Positions 40,641 to 43,921 of a DNA stretch of 43,921 nucleotides are shown in pieces. Source of the DNA: Mycobacterium sp. (GTDB taxonomy: Bacteria > Actinomycetota > Actinomycetes > Mycobacteriales > Mycobacteriaceae); the NCBI RefSeq assembly GCF_025933915.1, contig NZ_JAICZA010000023.1:1-43921 (forward strand). The letters are read 5' to 3'. The notes beneath the pieces are model-generated. The model ran no database searches and was not told where the DNA came from. It saw only the letters and a list, made by a program, of their open reading frames with translations. Both the position numbers and the translations under genes were made by a program. Every line of letters begins with the position of its first letter. Position 1 is the stretch's first letter.

Positions 40641-42158
40641 ATGGCCAATCGATGGCGCACGAAGTCGGTCGAACAATCGATCGCCGACACCGACGATCCG
40701 GACACCAAGCTGCGCAAGGAGCTTACCTGGTGGGACCTGGTCGTTTTAGGCGTTGCGGTGGTGATCGGCGCCGGCATCTTCACCGTCACCGCCTCGACGA
40801 CCGGCGACATCACCGGTCCGGCCATCTGGGTGTCGTTCGTGATCGCGGCGGGAACCTGCGCGCTGGCGGCGTTGTGTTACGCCGAGTTCGCCTCGACGCT
40901 GCCGGTGGCCGGTAGCGCCTACACCTTCTCCTACGCGACCTTCGGGGAGTTCCTGGCCTGGATCATCGGCTGGAACCTGCTGCTGGAATTGGCGATCGGT
41001 GCCGCCGTGGTGGCCAAGGGCTGGTCGAGCTATCTGGGTACGGTGTTCGGGTTTGCCGGTGGCACAGTCGGATTCGGTTCGGCCCAGGTGGACTGGGGCG
41101 CGCTGGTGATCGTCGCGGGGGTGGCGACGCTGATCGCGTTGGGCACCAAGTTGTCGTCGAGGTTCTCCGCGGTGGTCACCGCGATCAAGGTGTCGGTCGT
41201 GCTGTTCGTCGTGGTGGTCGGCGCCTTCTACATCAAGCGGGCCAACTACTCGCCGTTCATCCCCAAGCCGGAGGCGAGTCACGAGGCCAACGGCATCGAC
41301 CAGTCGGTCCTGTCGTTGCTGACCGGCGCGCACAGCAGCCACTACGGCTGGTACGGCCTGTTGGCGGGGGCATCCATCGTCTTCTTCGCGTTCATCGGGT
41401 TCGACATCGTGGCCACCATGGCCGAGGAGACCAAGAATCCGCAGCGCGACGTCCCCCGCGGGATCCTGGCATCGCTGGGCATCGTGACCGTGCTCTACGT
41501 CGCGGTCGCGATCGTGCTTTCCGGCATGGTGTCCTACACGGAACTCAAAACGGTTCCGGGCCGTGGCCAGGCGAACCTGGCGACGGCCTTCACCGCGAAC
41601 GGCATTCACTGGGCCAGCAAGATCATCTCGATCGGCGCGCTGGCGGGATTGACCACGGTCGTGATGGTGTTGATGCTCGGCCAGTGCCGGGTGCTGTTCG
41701 CGATGGCGCGCGACGGGCTGTTGCCGCGGTCGCTGGCCAAGACCGGCGCGCGGGGAACCCCGGTGCGGATCACCGTGGTGGTCGCCCTGGTGGTGGCCGT
41801 GACCGCGTCGGTGTTCCCCATCACCAAGCTCGAGGAGATGGTCAACGTCGGGACGCTGTTCGCCTTCGTCCTGGTCTCCGCCGGCGTGATCGTCCTGCGC
41901 CGGACCAGGCCGGACCTCAAGCGCGGCTTCAAGGCGCCGTGGGTGCCGGTCCTTCCGATCGCCTCGATCGCCGCGTGCCTGTGGCTGATGCTCAACCTCA
42001 CCGCGCTCACCTGGGTGCGATTCGGCGTCTGGCTGGTGGTCGGCACGGCGATCTACGCCGGCTACGGCTACCGGCATTCGGTGCAGGGCGGCCGGGAATC
42101 GGTGGAGCCCGTGCGCAACGCCTCGCTCGAGGCCGATCCCCACAGCCCGGTGCCGTAA
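40641..42158 (+). CDS. APC-superfamily amino acid permease (Rv3253c-like)
   Basis: A 505-residue inner-membrane transporter of the cationic amino acid transporter (CAT) branch; 12 or so hydrophobic helices can be traced, from DLVVLGVAVVIGAGIFTVTA (helix 1, with the unwound GAGIF motif that binds the amino group) through GFDIVATMAEETKNPQRDVP (helix 6 to the first cytoplasmic loop, strongly conserved). FAMARDGLLPRSLAKT is also typical. The N-terminus is polar and cytoplasmic. The substrate may be lysine, arginine or a broader set and cannot be decided. The ATG at 40641 follows AAAGGGCGG; an upstream extension of the ORF has no homology and runs antisense to the monooxygenase gene. Confidence 0.9.
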   Translation: MANRWRTKSVEQSIADTDDPDTKLRKELTWWDLVVLGVAVVIGAGIFTVTASTTGDITGPAIWVSFVIAAGTCALAALCYAEFASTLPVAGSAYTFSYATFGEFLAWIIGWNLLLELAIGAAVVAKGWSSYLGTVFGFAGGTVGFGSAQVDWGALVIVAGVATLIALGTKLSSRFSAVVTAIKVSVVLFVVVVGAFYIKRANYSPFIPKPEASHEANGIDQSVLSLLTGAHSSHYGWYGLLAGASIVFFAFIGFDIVATMAEETKNPQRDVPRGILASLGIVTVLYVAVAIVLSGMVSYTELKTVPGRGQANLATAFTANGIHWASKIISIGALAGLTTVVMVLMLGQCRVLFAMARDGLLPRSLAKTGARGTPVRITVVVALVVAVTASVFPITKLEEMVNVGTLFAFVLVSAGVIVLRRTRPDLKRGFKAPWVPVLPIASIAACLWLMLNLTALTWVRFGVWLVVGTAIYAGYGYRHSVQGGRESVEPVRNASLEADPHSPVP

Positions 42159-42188
42159 CACCCAGCGGCTTTACAAAATAGCATCGTT

Positions 42189-42221
42189 TGTCTAGACAGA
42201 AGACGCAAACCTCGGTATTGT
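42189..42221 (+). promoter_or_regulatory. alkB promoter with palindromic operator
   Basis: TAGACA (42193-42198) and TATTGT (42216-42221) are separated by 17 bases, a good SigA-type promoter with its start near 42228. Covering the -35 is the perfect palindrome TGTCTAGACA (42189-42198). A repressor bound there would block RNA polymerase. The TetR-family gene that normally follows rubB in mycobacteria (Rv3249c, alkX) is the obvious candidate but lies outside the window. The alkB ribosome site AAGGAGG is at 42247-42253. Confidence 0.65.
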
Positions 42222-42261
42222 CCAACCTGAACGTGGTGTGACTCACAAGGAGGTTTGGCAT

Positions 42262-43509
42262 ATGACGACACTCGAACCGCAGGTAAACCAGGGAACCGAT
42301 GCCCCCGCCTGGCGGGACAAGAAGCGTCGCCTGTGGCTGATGGGCCTGATCGCCCCGACGGCGCTGTTCGTGATGCTGCCGCTCATCTGGGGGTTGAACC
42401 GGCTTGGCTGGCATGCCGCCGCCCAGGTGCCGCTGTGGATCGGGCCCCTCCTGCTCTGGGTCCTGCTGCCGATCTTGGACCTGCGTTTCGGGCCCGACGG
42501 GCAAAACCCGCCCGCCGAGGTGATGGAGCAGCTGGAGAACGACAGGTACTACCGCTACTGCACCTACGTCTACATCCCGTTTCAATACCTCAGCGTGGTT
42601 CTCGGCGCCTACCTGTTCACCGCGTCGAACCTGCACTGGCTCGGCTTTGACGGGGGGCTGGGCTGGGCCGGCAAGCTGGGCCTCGCGCTCTCGGTCGGTG
42701 TGCTCGGTGGCGTCGGCATCAATACCGCGCACGAGATGGGCCACAAGAAGGACTCGCTGGAGCGCTGGCTGTCCAAGCTCACCCTCGCGCAGACCTGCTA
42801 CGGCCACTTCTACATCGAGCACAACCGCGGTCACCACGTGCGGGTGGCCACCCCGGAGGACCCCGCGTCGTCGCGCTTCGGGGAAACCTTCTGGGAGTTC
42901 TTGCCGCGCAGCGTCTTCGGAAGCCTGCGCTCGTCACTGCGGCTGGAAGCGCAGCGGATTCGCCGGCTGGACAAGAATCCCTGGAATCCCGCCACGTACC
43001 CGTCCAACGACGTGCTCAACGCCTGGGCCATATCGCTGCTGTTGTGGGGGATCCTGATCGCGGTGTTCGGGCCGGCGCTGATCCCGTTCGTGATCATCCA
43101 GGCGGTCTTCGGCTTCAGCCTGCTCGAGTCGGTCAACTACCTGGAGCATTACGGCCTGCTGCGACAGCAGAACTCGAGCGGCCGCTACGAGCGGTGCACC
43201 CCGGCGCACAGCTGGAACTCCGACCACGTGGTGACCAACCTGTTCCTGTACCACCTGCAGCGGCACAGCGATCACCACGCCAACCCGACCCGGCGCTATC
43301 AGACGCTGCGTAGCCTGGACGGCTCGCCCAACCTGCCCAGCGGGTACGCGTCGATGATCTCGCTCACCTACTTCCCGCCGCTGTGGCGCAAGGTGATGGA
43401 CCACCGGGTGCTGGCGCACTACGACGGCGATATCACCCGGGTCAACGTCGCGCCGCGGCTGCGCGAGAAGCTGTGGGCGCACTACGGGGTCCAGGAGGTA
43501 CGGGCATGA
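42262..43509 (+). CDS. alkB: Alkane 1-monooxygenase AlkB
   Basis: A membrane diiron enzyme that hydroxylates the terminal carbon of medium to long n-alkanes using O2 and electrons from rubredoxin. The 415-residue protein has about six membrane helices and the full histidine set: HEMGHK, EHNRGHHV, NYLEHYGL and LQRHSDHH, the eight or nine ligands of the diiron centre. An N-terminal polar segment precedes helix 1 (LWLMGLIAPTALFVMLPLIW). The ATG at 42262 follows a strong AAGGAGG 8 bases upstream. The stop overlaps the rubA ATG by 4 bases, coupling enzyme and electron carrier. Confidence 0.96.
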   Translation: MTTLEPQVNQGTDAPAWRDKKRRLWLMGLIAPTALFVMLPLIWGLNRLGWHAAAQVPLWIGPLLLWVLLPILDLRFGPDGQNPPAEVMEQLENDRYYRYCTYVYIPFQYLSVVLGAYLFTASNLHWLGFDGGLGWAGKLGLALSVGVLGGVGINTAHEMGHKKDSLERWLSKLTLAQTCYGHFYIEHNRGHHVRVATPEDPASSRFGETFWEFLPRSVFGSLRSSLRLEAQRIRRLDKNPWNPATYPSNDVLNAWAISLLLWGILIAVFGPALIPFVIIQAVFGFSLLESVNYLEHYGLLRQQNSSGRYERCTPAHSWNSDHVVTNLFLYHLQRHSDHHANPTRRYQTLRSLDGSPNLPSGYASMISLTYFPPLWRKVMDHRVLAHYDGDITRVNVAPRLREKLWAHYGVQEVRA

Positions 43510-43673
43510 CCGTGTACCGCTGCCCCGGCTGCGACTACACCTACGACGAGACGAAAGGCGCTCCGCGGGAAGGCTTCCGGCCGGGCACACCCTTCGATGA
43601 CATTCCCGACGACTGGTGCTGCCCCGATTGTGCGGTGCGCGAGAAGGTCGATTTCCACAGCGTAATTGGATAG
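43506..43673 (+). CDS. rubA: Rubredoxin RubA
   Basis: A 55-residue rubredoxin, the length of M. tuberculosis RubA. The iron is held by C6 and C9 (CPGC) and C39 and C42 (CPDC); an extra cysteine C38 directly precedes the second pair. The central [11 protein letters not shown] turn is standard. It carries electrons to AlkB. The ATG overlaps the alkB stop as ATGA. Two rubredoxins after alkB are usual in mycobacteria; this is the AlkG1-like member by its [10 protein letters not shown] first knuckle, and the next gene the AlkG2-like electron carrier, though that subdivision is only indicative. Confidence 0.95.
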   Translation: MTVYRCPGCDYTYDETKGAPREGFRPGTPFDDIPDDWCCPDCAVREKVDFHSVIG

Positions 43674-43683
43674 GAGTGAACCG

Positions 43684-43872
43684 ATGAACCAAGCCCCGTT
43701 CAAACTCTTCATCTGCGTGCAGTGCGGATTCGAATACGACGAGGCCAAGGGCTGGCCCGAAGACGGCATCGCCCCCGGAACCCGGTGGGACGACATCGCG
43801 GAGGACTGGAGCTGCCCGGACTGTGGCGCGGCGAAAGCCGACTTCGAAATGGTGGAGATCGCCCGTTCGTGA
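43684..43872 (+). CDS. rubB: Rubredoxin RubB
   Basis: A 62-residue rubredoxin with iron ligands C11, C14, C44 and C47 (CVQC and CPDC). It has [19 protein letters not shown] and [20 protein letters not shown], closer to the AlkG2-type that supports AlkB turnover. The ATG at 43684 lies 10 bases after the rubA stop with TAGGAG as ribosome site; an earlier in-frame ATG-like codon at 43666 would overlap rubA and is not needed. The gene ends directly against the MIRU element that leads into the next gene. Confidence 0.95.
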   Translation: MNQAPFKLFICVQCGFEYDEAKGWPEDGIAPGTRWDDIAEDWSCPDCGAAKADFEMVEIARS

Positions 43873-43921
43873 CCGCCGGCGACGATGCAGAGCGTAGCGA
43901 TGAGGAGGAGTGGCGCTGTGA
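43873..43921 (+). repeat. MIRU element after rubB, cut by the window end
   Basis: GCCGGCGACGATGCAGAGCG followed by TAGCGATGAGGAGGAGTGGCGC is a classic mycobacterial interspersed repetitive unit. It begins against the rubB stop and ends with GTG at 43918-43920, in the place where the next gene (expected: a TetR regulator) would start. Its start shares GCCGGCGACGATG with the purK-purE element. Confidence 0.8.

Overview
The window is high-GC actinobacterial chromosome with mycobacterial gene content: WhiB2, FbiA/FbiB, the F420 and mycolyl-arabinogalactan supply genes, a PknD-type kinase, PstS1 (38-kDa antigen) lipoproteins, MIRU-type repeats, many GTG starts and several leaderless-looking promoters. 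Gene order follows the M. tuberculosis block Rv3279c (birA) to Rv3250c (rubB), read in the opposite direction. The tandem PstS1 pair and the departures from M. tuberculosis order suggest a slow-growing non-tuberculous species, most likely of the M. avium complex; as I recall, a 38-kDa antigen gene duplication has been described in M. intracellulare. The species is an inference.

Layout. 1-6207: the 3' end of a KstD-like flavoprotein, birA, a PH-domain membrane protein, a convergent GtrA-like protein, purK-purE (with a MIRU-like repeat at the junction) and fadE25. 6208-18003: an accessory block not found here in M. tuberculosis. It has a three-gene signalling operon (receiver-SpoIIE phosphatase, CHASE3 histidine kinase, Rcp1-like regulator) facing a phosphate operon (pstB-pstS1-pstS1-pstC-pstA), with pstS2-pknD divergent from it. 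In M. tuberculosis the pst-pknD genes lie elsewhere (Rv0931c-Rv0936) and have a single pstS1. 18007-25906: a CaiB/BaiF CoA-transferase with a TIGR00027-type methyltransferase, a CDF-like membrane protein, the metal-efflux pair pacL1-ctpC, a TIGR03089 protein and an LCP ligase. 26015-28890: rmlD-wbbL-manC. 28952-33459: fbiA-fbiB-mamA-nudix on the minus strand. 33460-40577: whiB2, a zincin-like protein, a DUF3499 protein, manB-SIS protein-manA and a flavin monooxygenase. 40641-43921: an APC permease and alkB-rubA-rubB, ending in a MIRU element.

How the genes work together. RmlD makes dTDP-rhamnose, WbbL puts rhamnose on the arabinogalactan linker and the LCP protein joins the finished polymer to peptidoglycan; ManA, ManB and ManC make GDP-mannose. 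FbiA and FbiB build cofactor F420. PacL1 and CtpC handle divalent metal efflux. AlkB with RubA/RubB oxidises alkanes. Pst proteins import phosphate, and PknD, whose extracellular propeller resembles a ligand sensor, is encoded directly behind pstS2.

The most interesting points are the relocated and rearranged pst-pknD block beside a phosphatase/kinase/regulator module, a PknD whose glycine loop, catalytic loop and activation loop depart from the canonical residues, two PstS1 copies with a tract of near-identity, and well-formed promoter/operator structures before pacL1, alkB and whiB2. I saw no rRNA, tRNA, insertion sequence, prophage or CRISPR array.
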